Assembly (NCBI GenBank): GCA_902586885.1
Contig: CACIJG010000010.1
Coordinates: 1 to 64,000, forward strand
Length of the DNA stretch: 64,000 nt
From: an uncultured Alphaproteobacteria bacterium
GTDB taxonomy: Bacteria > Pseudomonadota > Alphaproteobacteria > Rhodobacterales > Rhodobacteraceae
Direction of reading: 5' to 3'
Position numbers and translations under genes: made by a program. Under the pieces are notes generated by a model. The model had not been told where the DNA came from, searched no databases, and saw only the letters and a list, made by a program, of their open reading frames with translations. How positions within the stretch are numbered: position 1 is the first letter of the stretch; each line of letters opens with the position of its first letter. Of the stretch, positions 1-8,276 are shown piece by piece.

Positions 1-17
1 TTTTACATAATAGCAGC

Positions 18-2228
18 TTGGAAGGTAATCTGGGAAATGTAATGGCTGAAGAAAAAAATATTATTGATACCAGTGCTTTCGAGTCTTTTTTTGGAGATGA
101 GTTTAACAAAGATAAGTTCGCTAAAGAGCAGGCGTTCGGGAGAAGAATATATATAACAGCCTGGGCCGTTGAGATTTTGGCTGCATCTCTTGGTCTTTGC
201 ATAGCTTTTTTTATGGCTTACGACGCTTACACGTCAAGTTCTGACTCAAAACTTATAGGCGCTATATTAGGTGCCCTCCCTTTTGTTCTCATAGCTGTTA
301 TAGAACCCACAAAAATACCTCTGGCACTGGGTCTGTATAAAGTAAAGCACTTAGGTTGGAAGCTTCTTATCTTAATTGCTCTTTTAGGCCTTACAGTTGT
401 TACTTTTGAAACGATTTTCACAGGACTGGAAAGACAAGTACAGAATACAACCTATATAGTCACTGAGGGAAAAGATGAAATTCGTTCTTATGAAGAAGAA
501 ATAGACGACTTAAATAAAGAAAAAGAACGAATAAACAAACTGTCAATACCTGATGAAACTAAGGATCTTGATGAACAAATAAAAACCCTTAAAAATAGCA
601 GAAAAGGCGAAACAGAAAATGCCAGAGACGGTTTAAATGAAGCCACAAGCAAAATTGAGGAAGAAATAAAAGCCTTCAATGCCAGAAAGGATGAAATCCT
701 CAAGGCTTCAAGAACAAGAGTATCCTTTTTAGAACAACAAGAGGAAAAAAGCGCTAAAAGAATAGCTGAATTAAGGGAGGAACTTACTGCTATTCAGTCA
801 GTTGGGGCTGAAGGAATAGAAGAAATACAAAGAAATATCGAAACAGTACGCGCTAAAATAAATAGAGTTAGAAATTACATTGATAGTGGTGAGCCAAAGC
901 AAATAAAAAAAGCTCAAGCTATTATTGGGGTAAATACAGATGGGATACCGGGAGAGAACACGAATAGAGTTGCTGAAACATGGGAGATTCAGCAAGAAAA
1001 AATAATTACAAATTATTCTAAGGAAATCGCCTCCATTAGAGAGGAAGCAAAAGAGGATAAAGCTACAAGCAGGGAAGAGAAAAATCAAGAGATTAAGGCG
1101 GAAGAGACCAAAATAAATGCCTTCACTAAAGAGAGGGATGAATTACTTAAGCAGCAAACAAAAGTTCTAGAAGTAAAAGAATTAGATAAAAAAATTGCAG
1201 AAAAGAGAGAGTTAATTGCGAAATTAAATAGTGACTCTAAGGAGGAACAAGATTCAAATAAAAAGGAATTTAATACAAAGATAAAAAAACTAGAAGAACA
1301 AAAAGCTACGCTGACGACAACTATAAGTTCAGAAAAAAATAAAATTAAAGATCTCGACAAGAAGATAACAAGTATTAATAAGCAGATCACTTCAAAGAAG
1401 AACAGCTTAAGAAGAGAAGCTGAAAAAAACCAGATTTATAGATTTGCAAAAAAATATAGAAGCTATATGGACAGAGATAAGAACTTAGCTGAGGGTAAGA
1501 AAATTGATATTTTGGAAGTTTCAGAAGGGGATTTGTCTTTTGTTGGGTTTCTCTGGTTCGGTTCTATTGCACTAATTTGCGCTACAGTAGGTACAATCCT
1601 GGCTTTAATTTCTAGTATAATGCAAGATCCTGAAGCTTTTAGAGACAAACAGAAACTGATAAAAAGTACGCCTGTGAGGAGAGCTATAAGGTTATTGGCG
1701 GTGGCCCTAAGGAGACGGTTAAATAAACCAAGAAAGGTAGAAGTTCCTGTGGAAGTAGAGAAGATTGTGGAGATTGAAAAAGAGGTCGAAAAAGAAGTTG
1801 AAATAATTAAAGAGGTTATAAAAGAGGTTCCGGTTGATAGAATTGTAGAGGTAGAAAAAGAAATTCCAGTGGAAAAAGTAGCGCTTAAAGAGGTACCAGT
1901 TGAAATAGTCCGAAAAGAGTTAGTTCACGTTCCCTTTTATGCTACCGAAGCCGGTGTAGTCGATGCTACTAACGTTTTGAAAAATTCAAAGATACCTGTT
2001 CAAACAATTGAAGGAAATAATTCTATCGAAACAGGCCCTCAAATTATTGATGCAGAGATTAAAGATGAAGTAAAACCTGATAAAAAGACCACAAATGAAA
2101 AAGGTCGAAAGAGAGCATCTGCAAATTCTAAAGTAAAAGCAAAAATCACAAAGCCAAAGGCACAAGCAAATAACGCGACCCGTACAAAAAGAAATGCCTC
2201 GCGGAAACCTGTGTCTACAAATACATGA
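18..2228 (+). CDS. Multi-pass membrane protein with long coiled coil and a Val/Glu/Pro/Lys periodic stalk, Lys-rich C-terminus
   Basis: ORF 736 aa; hydrophobic segments near N-terminus, about 350 aa of Glu/Lys-rich coiled coil, another hydrophobic segment (FVGFLWFGSIALICATVGTILALISSI), then repeated VEVPVEVEKIVEIEKEVEKEVE-type sequence. Confidence 0.8.
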   Translation: MEGNLGNVMAEEKNIIDTSAFESFFGDEFNKDKFAKEQAFGRRIYITAWAVEILAASLGLCIAFFMAYDAYTSSSDSKLIGAILGALPFVLIAVIEPTKIPLALGLYKVKHLGWKLLILIALLGLTVVTFETIFTGLERQVQNTTYIVTEGKDEIRSYEEEIDDLNKEKERINKLSIPDETKDLDEQIKTLKNSRKGETENARDGLNEATSKIEEEIKAFNARKDEILKASRTRVSFLEQQEEKSAKRIAELREELTAIQSVGAEGIEEIQRNIETVRAKINRVRNYIDSGEPKQIKKAQAIIGVNTDGIPGENTNRVAETWEIQQEKIITNYSKEIASIREEAKEDKATSREEKNQEIKAEETKINAFTKERDELLKQQTKVLEVKELDKKIAEKRELIAKLNSDSKEEQDSNKKEFNTKIKKLEEQKATLTTTISSEKNKIKDLDKKITSINKQITSKKNSLRREAEKNQIYRFAKKYRSYMDRDKNLAEGKKIDILEVSEGDLSFVGFLWFGSIALICATVGTILALISSIMQDPEAFRDKQKLIKSTPVRRAIRLLAVALRRRLNKPRKVEVPVEVEKIVEIEKEVEKEVEIIKEVIKEVPVDRIVEVEKEIPVEKVALKEVPVEIVRKELVHVPFYATEAGVVDATNVLKNSKIPVQTIEGNNSIETGPQIIDAEIKDEVKPDKKTTNEKGRKRASANSKVKAKITKPKAQANNATRTKRNASRKPVSTNT

Positions 2229-2272
2229 GACAAATTAAAATTCATACATAACAATACCTAGATAAACACTTC

Positions 2273-3268
2273 ATGGAAAAAGATAAGGCAGAGTATGTTA
2301 CAAGAGATTTTTCGGCAGTTGATCAGCATGTCGTTGAGCTAGCAAAAAGAGAGAGAATACTAACCTGGAGGCTCTTTATCGACAATCTAAAAAGATTGGG
2401 GTTGCCTTTAATACTTATTGCATGTGCATTAGCTATACTATTAATCGCTCTTGGTGTTTTTATTTGGATTATAAAGCAGGAAAAAATTAAAGAAGTTGAC
2501 AAAATAGTTCGAGTACCCAAAGTAGAAATCGAACGGGTAATAGAACAGGTAAAAGTGGATAAAGTTATCGAAGTTCCTAAATATTTTCCTCTATACCTAA
2601 ATATTGCAGATCCAGCTTTGTACGAAAAAATTAAAAATATTTTGCTGCAAGGCGATGGCAAGATAACTGAAAAAAAGCTGAGAGAAATCCAACAATTAAT
2701 TCAAAGCCAACCTTCGCAGAGCTTAAATAGACAACCTAGTGTACAACCTAGTGTTACTACTGGAGAAAATATGTCTGAACCTAATCAGAACGAGATAAAG
2801 AATACAAATAGAATTGCGAAAGAGAGACTAAGAAGTAATAATGTTAGCATAAAAGGAAAAGCCTTAAGCTTTTTGCTGAAGTGGGAGAATACCAACGATC
2901 TGGACCTACATGTTCAACGGCCAGACAGGAAAATAATTAATTATAGTATTCCCTATCTTCCGGGTAAGTTTGGTGGAAGATTAGATGTAGACAAAAATGT
3001 GTCAAATTACACCAGGCAACCTATAGAGAATATAAATTTTGTAGAAGCCATGGCAGGTGAATATGGAGTTGGGGTAAGTATACATAACGATAGAACATCT
3101 AACAGAAATGGACACACAAATTTTGAAATATTAGTCTATGAAGGCGGGATCCTAAGACGTGTTCATTCTGATAAAATAAGTCACAGAATTACACAGAAAA
3201 ACTCACTTAAGAAAATTCTAACCTATACCCATAATACTAGTTCCTCAGGTATGGACATTCAAAATTAA
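2273..3268 (+). CDS. Single-TM protein with C-terminal YfaP/DUF2135-like domain
   Basis: 331 aa; TM LGLPLILIACALAILLIALGVFIWII; stalk VDKIVRVPKVEIERVIEQVKVDKVIEVPKYFP; domain with KWENTNDLDLHVQRPD...GGRLDVD pattern typical of YfaP/DUF2135. Confidence 0.75.
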   Translation: MEKDKAEYVTRDFSAVDQHVVELAKRERILTWRLFIDNLKRLGLPLILIACALAILLIALGVFIWIIKQEKIKEVDKIVRVPKVEIERVIEQVKVDKVIEVPKYFPLYLNIADPALYEKIKNILLQGDGKITEKKLREIQQLIQSQPSQSLNRQPSVQPSVTTGENMSEPNQNEIKNTNRIAKERLRSNNVSIKGKALSFLLKWENTNDLDLHVQRPDRKIINYSIPYLPGKFGGRLDVDKNVSNYTRQPIENINFVEAMAGEYGVGVSIHNDRTSNRNGHTNFEILVYEGGILRRVHSDKISHRITQKNSLKKILTYTHNTSSSGMDIQN

Positions 3269-3280
3269 TCTTGAAAAAGG

Positions 3281-3676
3281 TTATCTGGAAGCATAGCGCA
3301 GTTTTAGTGATTTATAAACTGCATTAGCGGTATTTTTCTTTATATCCCAATTAACTTGAAGAAAATCTAGTAAGTCATTCTCCGGAGGAACAAACTTAAA
3401 GTTTGAAGCACATATTTCTGCAGCTAGTGCAAATGCTGTTTCTTTTTCAGGCTTTGACATTTTTTCTCCAATATCCTCTATTATATGTCTGTCTTTTACT
3501 TTTAGCGCCTTTTTTTTTGCTATATTCATCATCTCCTCATCCAGTTCTTCTTTTGGTATGTCCTGGAGGGGAGGGTATAGTGCTTGATATGTCCTTATTA
3601 AATTTTTCTCCTCTGGGTCAAGCTTTCCATCTGCAAACGCAGCTAAAACCATGGTCTGAAGTATAGCGATAGACAT
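3281..3676 (-). CDS. TerB-like (tellurite-resistance TerB fold) family protein
   Basis: 131 aa; helical, AAFADGKLDPEEKNLIRTYQ motif typical of TerB-like proteins; convergent with preceding gene. Confidence 0.65.
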   Translation of the reverse strand: MSIAILQTMVLAAFADGKLDPEEKNLIRTYQALYPPLQDIPKEELDEEMMNIAKKKALKVKDRHIIEDIGEKMSKPEKETAFALAAEICASNFKFVPPENDLLDFLQVNWDIKKNTANAVYKSLKLRYASR

Positions 3677-4022
3677 TATATCCTCTTAATTATGCTGATA
3701 GAATTGAAACAAAAAAAACAGTAAGAGTCTAGTTAGTTTTGCTCATTTATTATCATTTTTATATTTAAAAAAAGTTAGTAACATTAATATTTATTACAAT
3801 AAAATTTAAAATGGACAGAATCTTTCTGTATTCATCTACCTAATAAAACCCAGTGACTGGTTTTAGAAGAGCTAGAGAATTACATCCAAACAATGAAATT
3901 GAGAAGGGTACGGATATAAGAATTAATTTCCAAACTCTATCTTATTTTTGACATATTGATAGCTATAAATAAATTAAATTTAAACCGAGATGATATTTTT
4001 ACTTCTAAATAGAGCTATATAA

Positions 4023-4050
4023 TTGGCGCATAATATATATCTCGTTAGGA
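4023..4050 (+). other. dif-like site 1 (intact XerC arm and centre, degenerate XerD arm): candidate attL of cassette 1
   Basis: TTGGCGCATAA-TATATA-TCTCGTTAGGA; first 18 nt identical to the two other sites. Confidence 0.75.
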
Positions 4051-4817
4051 ATGATTTATGTATATATATTGATAGTCTAATCAGTAATGTTAAGAATGTT
4101 TTTATTCCTGTGGTGTCTAGTCAGTCTATCTTGTCAGATCAGAATATGGAAGCTAGTATTCTAGATAGAAACTTTTGTTAAATGATAGGGAAAAAAAATG
4201 CGCCCATTTTTGGCAACTATAACAATAACTATTTTGCTATAGTACGACGGATAATATTTGCTTGCTGAGCAAAAGGGAGTAGAAAAATGGAATTGATTGC
4301 AAGTTTGGTTTCAATAGGGGTGGGTATAGGAATTTATTTTCTTACTCGTTATTTTAGTAATATTAAAAAACAAAAAATTGAGAAGGGGGAGACGGTCCAG
4401 GCCAAAATTATTTCAGTAGAAGACGTGATAAGAGATATAAGAACAGCGAATCGCGTTGGAACAAAACATTGGGGATATGATGTTGCTTTTTCTTTTACAC
4501 TCTCTGACGGCACTAAAAAAACAAATAATCTTCTCTATAACATTGAGAACGAAGGTTATAAAGACTTTGAGGTTGGACAGGTTGAAGAATTAATTTACAA
4601 CCAAGAATATGATGAGCTAATTAAACCAAGAGACCCATGGTTGGTCTTGTATTTAGGGGGTTATGGCTTAGGAATTATTTTTACTTTGGTGGGATTATTA
4701 TTGTTAGTGCTAGAACTAACCCTTGGATAAGCAGAGTGTTCCAATCTTTTAGGCTAGGGGATATTTCTTTTTTAGTCTTCAGCGTTACTTAAGTTATAAT
4801 ACATCATATATTTGGCG
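4034..4817 (+). mobile_element. Putative Xer-integrated cassette 1 (boundaries within the two dif-like sites; repeat-to-repeat length 789 bp)
   Basis: Flanked by direct dif-like repeats at 4023 and 4812; carries one complete ORF. Confidence 0.55.
4287..4730 (+). CDS. DUF3592-like membrane protein (cassette 1 cargo)
   Basis: 147 aa; two terminal TM segments around a small beta-rich domain (GETVQAKIISVEDV...FSFTLSDGTKKTNNL...FEVGQVEELIYN); purine-rich AAAGGGAG upstream of ATG. Confidence 0.7.
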   Translation: MELIASLVSIGVGIGIYFLTRYFSNIKKQKIEKGETVQAKIISVEDVIRDIRTANRVGTKHWGYDVAFSFTLSDGTKKTNNLLYNIENEGYKDFEVGQVEELIYNQEYDELIKPRDPWLVLYLGGYGLGIIFTLVGLLLLVLELTLG

Positions 4818-4839
4818 CATAATATATATTAGGACAGGA
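4812..4839 (+). other. dif-like site 2 (intact XerC arm and centre, degenerate XerD arm): candidate attL of cassette 2
   Basis: TTGGCGCATAA-TATATA-TTAGGACAGGA; direct repeat of 4023 and 5945. Confidence 0.75.
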
Positions 4840-4853
4840 TGCCATTCTGGTAT

Positions 4854-4889
4854 ACCTGACTAACCTGACAAACCTAACGAACCTGACTT
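4854..4889 (+). repeat. Four tandem 9-bp repeats, consensus ACCTGACNA
   Basis: acctgacta-acctgacaa-acctaacga-acctgactt read directly. Confidence 0.75.
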
Positions 4890-4908
4890 AACTAAAATGA
4901 GGTTAAGT
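4886..4908 (+). repeat. 7-bp perfect inverted repeat ACTTAAC...GTTAAGT
   Basis: acttaac-taaaatgag-gttaagt. Confidence 0.5.
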
Positions 4909-5148
4909 TATGGTAGAAGAAATCTGCAAAATAATACTGGTTTTTATAGGTCTTTTTATATCGTCTTTCAGACCAATTTTGTTGGCAGTTTATTCACGGC
5001 AGGGAAAATAACGAGCAATAAATTTCTTTCTGGATCTCAAAATGCAGCACTAATGGAAGATGATAAAGAGACAAGTCAAAACACCCTTTTTTCTAACATT
5101 TTGGCTGATAGGGGAGTTCAGGAACTTTTCTTAAATAAAGTCCATTAG
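4897..5148 (+). CDS. Dubious 83-aa ORF in cassette 2; possibly the decayed remnant of a gene
   Basis: Open frame only; an overlapping frame at 4910-5011 encodes a TM-like 33-aa peptide MVEEICKIILVFIGLFISSFRPILLAVYSRQGK. Confidence 0.25.
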   Translation: MRLSYGRRNLQNNTGFYRSFYIVFQTNFVGSLFTAGKITSNKFLSGSQNAALMEDDKETSQNTLFSNILADRGVQELFLNKVH

Positions 5149-5163
5149 GCTCAATAAATGAGT

Positions 5164-5700
5164 TTAATCCGAGTAGTTTCCTTCCTTATCAACACATTCC
5201 CCAAACGCATCTGCAGCCATTGAAGAGCCATTTAGGGAGAACCAAGAAAGAACCTTAAAATTATCATCCAAATGATAAAATTTATTTCCTTTTCTAAACT
5301 CCCTTACGAAATCTTTTCCATCTTTATCACTGTAATTATCAAAGTTACTAATCAACCATCCCTCATCGTAATATGAGCCTGTGTCTCTCCAATTCATGTT
5401 GTTATCAATTCTAAAAGAAAAATACTTTAGCGATTTATTTATTTCGGGTCTGTTGTCATAAAAAATTGATAAATCCATACCATTATTATCAGCAAATATT
5501 CTCAACTCGAGATCAGAATCTCCATTAAACATTAAGCAACCATAGTCATTTTCAGCGTACTTCACAGACTCTACAGTCCAAGAGTCTTTTTTAAATATTG
5601 TATAATATTCCTCACTAAAACTTGCTTGAAAAGGATAAATAAGTAACGTGAGCAAGACAGCATACAATAACTTTTTTGATAGAATCATTTCTCCTAGCAT
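5164..5700 (-). CDS. Secreted protein of unknown function (cassette 2 cargo)
   Basis: 178 aa with N-terminal signal peptide (KKLLYAVLLTLLIYPFQASFSEE); no recognised domain. Confidence 0.7.
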   Translation of the reverse strand: MLGEMILSKKLLYAVLLTLLIYPFQASFSEEYYTIFKKDSWTVESVKYAENDYGCLMFNGDSDLELRIFADNNGMDLSIFYDNRPEINKSLKYFSFRIDNNMNWRDTGSYYDEGWLISNFDNYSDKDGKDFVREFRKGNKFYHLDDNFKVLSWFSLNGSSMAADAFGECVDKEGNYSD

Positions 5701-5796
5701 TAGCGTTTCCTTTTGTTTCTTGTTCTCATTTTAACAGTGAATTTTCAGTTAATAAATATGACAATTTAAGAATAAAGTTTTTTTGTAAGTTTGTAC

Positions 5797-5823
5797 AGCA
5801 GACCACAAAGTATTTAGTCTGCT
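5797..5823 (+). other. Short hairpin AGCAGAC-13nt-GTCTGCT upstream of dif
   Basis: 7-bp perfect inverted repeat in the non-coding part of cassette 2. Confidence 0.35.
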
Positions 5824-5944
5824 ATTCAAAAGATAGTACCATTGCTAAATAATAAATTGAGAGGGTAGTAGTTATGATATCAAGTATAAACGGTGTTTAT
5901 ATTGGATATATGTTAATAACGGCAGAGTAATTTGGTAATAAAAT

Positions 5945-5972
5945 TTGGCGCATAATATATATTATGTTATTT
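5945..5972 (+). other. dif: Chromosomal dif (XerC/XerD recombination) site
   Basis: TTGGCGCATAA-TATATA-TTATGTTATTT; 22 of 28 positions match E. coli dif GGTGCGCATAATGTATATTATGTTAAAT, with 9/11 in the XerD arm. Confidence 0.85.
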
Positions 5973-6140
5973 TTATAATACTATTAGATTAGTGTTTATG
6001 CCATATTATCAATTAATTACAAAAAATAACTAATTTACGGGATTTCAATAAATAGAATTAAATAAACTCTTGAATTTTGAGGTCCATACAGCTCTTTTCT
6101 AAAATATCTAGTGGTTGAGATATACTTACACAACAATTAT

Positions 6141-7241
6141 TTATCGAAAAAGTTTGTATACACCTCCCTTTTTCATATCCGTTATAATCAAAATGCTCCC
6201 ATCCTTTAACACTTCAATATCTCTAATTCGACCAAATTTATTTTTAAAAAACACTTTTTCAGAATAAGGCAGACCCGATTTCAATTTAACTAGATATATA
6301 CTTTTAAATTTCAGAGAACTTACAAGAAGATGTCCTTTGAATTCAGGAAACATGTCTTTGTTATAAAATGCCATGCCTGAGGGAGCTATTGAAGGCACCC
6401 AATACCATATTGGATCCTCAAAACCCTTCAATGTTTTAATACCGTTACCTACTTTTCCTCCAAAGTATTCTTCTCCATGGGTAACAATTGGCCATCCATA
6501 ATTTTTCCCTTTTCTTAATATATTGATTTCATCTCCACCTTTAGGTCCATGCTCATTTACCCATATATCACCATTTTCTAAATGAATTGCCATTCCCTGA
6601 GGATTTCTGTGCCCTTTAGTAAACAATTCTGGAAGCCAATTATTTTGAAAATTAGAGCCACTTGGCAAAGAACCATTGTATTTATTGATTTTAATAATGG
6701 ACCCGGCATGAGAGCGCGGATTTTGGGACTGATGCCTATCTCCTCGGTCTCCTATGCTAAGATAAACATAATCTCCCTTAATACCAATTCTGCACCCAAA
6801 ATGAACAGTTGAATTAGACCTATTGTTAGACGAAAATAGTATTTTTGTAGAAATTAATTCATTATTCCTGAGTGAACTTACAGAAAGAGCTGTAGAGACA
6901 CCTTCAGCCTCGCGTTTAGAGAAACACAAGTAAACATTATTTTTGCTTTCTTTATCTACTAATATATCAAGTAAGCCGCCTTGTCTTTGAGCCACAACCT
7001 CTGGGACGTTTTTTATTGACTTAGTTGAACCGTTTATCAGATTTATTTTATATAGATTTCCTACCCTTTCAGTTACTAAAATTTCATCTTCAGAGAGAAC
7101 AGCTATTCCCCAAGGACTAGACAGGCCCTTGCCAATTTTTTTTACCTTAAATTCTGAAGAAAAGGCTTGATAACCAAAGAATAAAAATCCTCCCAAAAAA
7201 CAAATAAAGATAAAAGATTTTAATAAACTCTTATTCTGCAA
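6141..7241 (-). CDS. PQQ-dependent sugar dehydrogenase (soluble aldose/sorbosone dehydrogenase family)
   Basis: 366 aa; signal peptide; GLSSPWGIAVLSEDEILVTERVG, GHRNPQGMA, NEHGPKGGDEIN motifs. Confidence 0.9.
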   Translation of the reverse strand: MQNKSLLKSFIFICFLGGFLFFGYQAFSSEFKVKKIGKGLSSPWGIAVLSEDEILVTERVGNLYKINLINGSTKSIKNVPEVVAQRQGGLLDILVDKESKNNVYLCFSKREAEGVSTALSVSSLRNNELISTKILFSSNNRSNSTVHFGCRIGIKGDYVYLSIGDRGDRHQSQNPRSHAGSIIKINKYNGSLPSGSNFQNNWLPELFTKGHRNPQGMAIHLENGDIWVNEHGPKGGDEINILRKGKNYGWPIVTHGEEYFGGKVGNGIKTLKGFEDPIWYWVPSIAPSGMAFYNKDMFPEFKGHLLVSSLKFKSIYLVKLKSGLPYSEKVFFKNKFGRIRDIEVLKDGSILIITDMKKGGVYKLFR

Positions 7242-7270
7242 ATAAGGAACCTCAAAACCACTCTCTACAA

Positions 7271-7669
7271 CTATCTTTTAGGAAGGAAAACCTGATCAAT
7301 AAAAAATAGAGAGGTCATTACAGATCTAATAACAATTAAACCATTTGTGTTATCTATCATATCTGAAGTAATAACCGGAAGTTCAAGTAGGGATTTCAAA
7401 ATAGATCTGACAACTCTCAAATCTTCTAAGAACCTTTTATTGAACTCAGAGATATTTTTAGCAAAAACGGAAAGATCGATATCTTGTATTTTCTCTAATG
7501 CATTTTCAAAAAGTCGGAGAGACTCTCTTATCTTTGAAGGCCCTTTATCATCAGTTTCGTGTTTCCTGCCTTGAGCTCCATAAGTTAATAAAAACTCATA
7601 AGATTCCTCAATAACTTCTAGAGACTCTCTTATTTTTTTTGCCATTAAAACATCATTATTTTTAGTCAT
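7271..7669 (-). CDS. Helical protein of unknown function in the molybdenum hydroxylase operon
   Basis: 132 aa; overlaps upstream cytochrome gene by 8 nt; contains KIRESL twice. Confidence 0.75.
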   Translation of the reverse strand: MTKNNDVLMAKKIRESLEVIEESYEFLLTYGAQGRKHETDDKGPSKIRESLRLFENALEKIQDIDLSVFAKNISEFNKRFLEDLRVVRSILKSLLELPVITSDMIDNTNGLIVIRSVMTSLFFIDQVFLPKR

Positions 7670-8273
7670 TTTTCTTCTTTCTAGCCCATTTAGGACCGCT
7701 ATCTTTTATCATAGATATTAAAAACTGCCGGTGCTCAGGTATCAGAGTAAAATATGTGTGAACTATTACAAGAAAAATTAAAACCAAAGAAGAAAGTCCG
7801 TGCAAAACATAAATAATCCCCCATTGATCATCGCTTAATATAGCTGGATTTCTATTCCATAAAGGGGTGTCTATTTTCACAAGCATAAAAGCACCTGTAA
7901 TAGCCAGAACTAATACAGAAGCAGCGGTAATCAAATGATAAAATTTTTGTGCAGCGTTATATTTTTGTGGGTCAGACGACTTAACTGATAGAAATAATAA
8001 TTCTCGAATATCATCTGTTTTTGGGATCATATTAAGAAAGTTTTGGAAAAACAGAGCTCTAACAATATGAAATGTTAATACAAATAGAAGCAAAACCCCT
8101 GAAACCCAATGCCAGGGCAGCCAATCAAACTTAATACCCAATATTGGCAAGAATGCTGAAAGCAAAAGAATTATTATCAGTACTCCTGCAGTCCAATGGA
8201 ATATACGGTCAATAAATTTGTGTCTTACAGACTCTGTATCTGAAGAGAGCTCATGCTCGTCTTTATTCGCCAT
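7662..8273 (-). CDS. Cytochrome b561 / formate dehydrogenase gamma-like membrane cytochrome b
   Basis: 203 aa; four TM segments with spaced His residues (HWTAG, HIVRAL, HLITAAS, HTYF). Confidence 0.8.
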   Translation of the reverse strand: MANKDEHELSSDTESVRHKFIDRIFHWTAGVLIIILLLSAFLPILGIKFDWLPWHWVSGVLLLFVLTFHIVRALFFQNFLNMIPKTDDIRELLFLSVKSSDPQKYNAAQKFYHLITAASVLVLAITGAFMLVKIDTPLWNRNPAILSDDQWGIIYVLHGLSSLVLIFLVIVHTYFTLIPEHRQFLISMIKDSGPKWARKKKND

Positions 8274-8276
8274 TTT

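Larger units (their letters stand above)
4823..5950 (-). mobile_element. Putative Xer-integrated cassette 2 (repeat-to-repeat length 1133 bp)
   Basis: Flanked by dif-like repeats at 4812 and 5945; carries a secreted-protein ORF on the minus strand. Confidence 0.55.

Noticed and set aside
227-1648. Antisense ORFs across the 736-aa coiled-coil gene (and similar antisense ORFs elsewhere in the track)
   Set aside because: Low-complexity shadows of well-supported CDSs; no independent start signal or domain.
3568-3575. GGGGAGGG, a match to E. coli KOPS GGGNAGGG pointing toward dif
   Set aside because: A GGGTAGGG at 24170-24177 on the same strand points the wrong way and the alphaproteobacterial KOPS may differ; a genome-wide skew count is needed.
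4196-4206. Inverted XerC-arm-like AAATGCGCCCA inside cassette 1
   Set aside because: Matches the reverse complement of the C arm only partly and no D arm is recognisable beside it; could be chance in AT-rich DNA.
5902-5920. ATATATGTTAATAAC resembling an XerD arm just left of dif
   Set aside because: No adjacent C arm or centre; AT-rich sequence makes chance matches likely.
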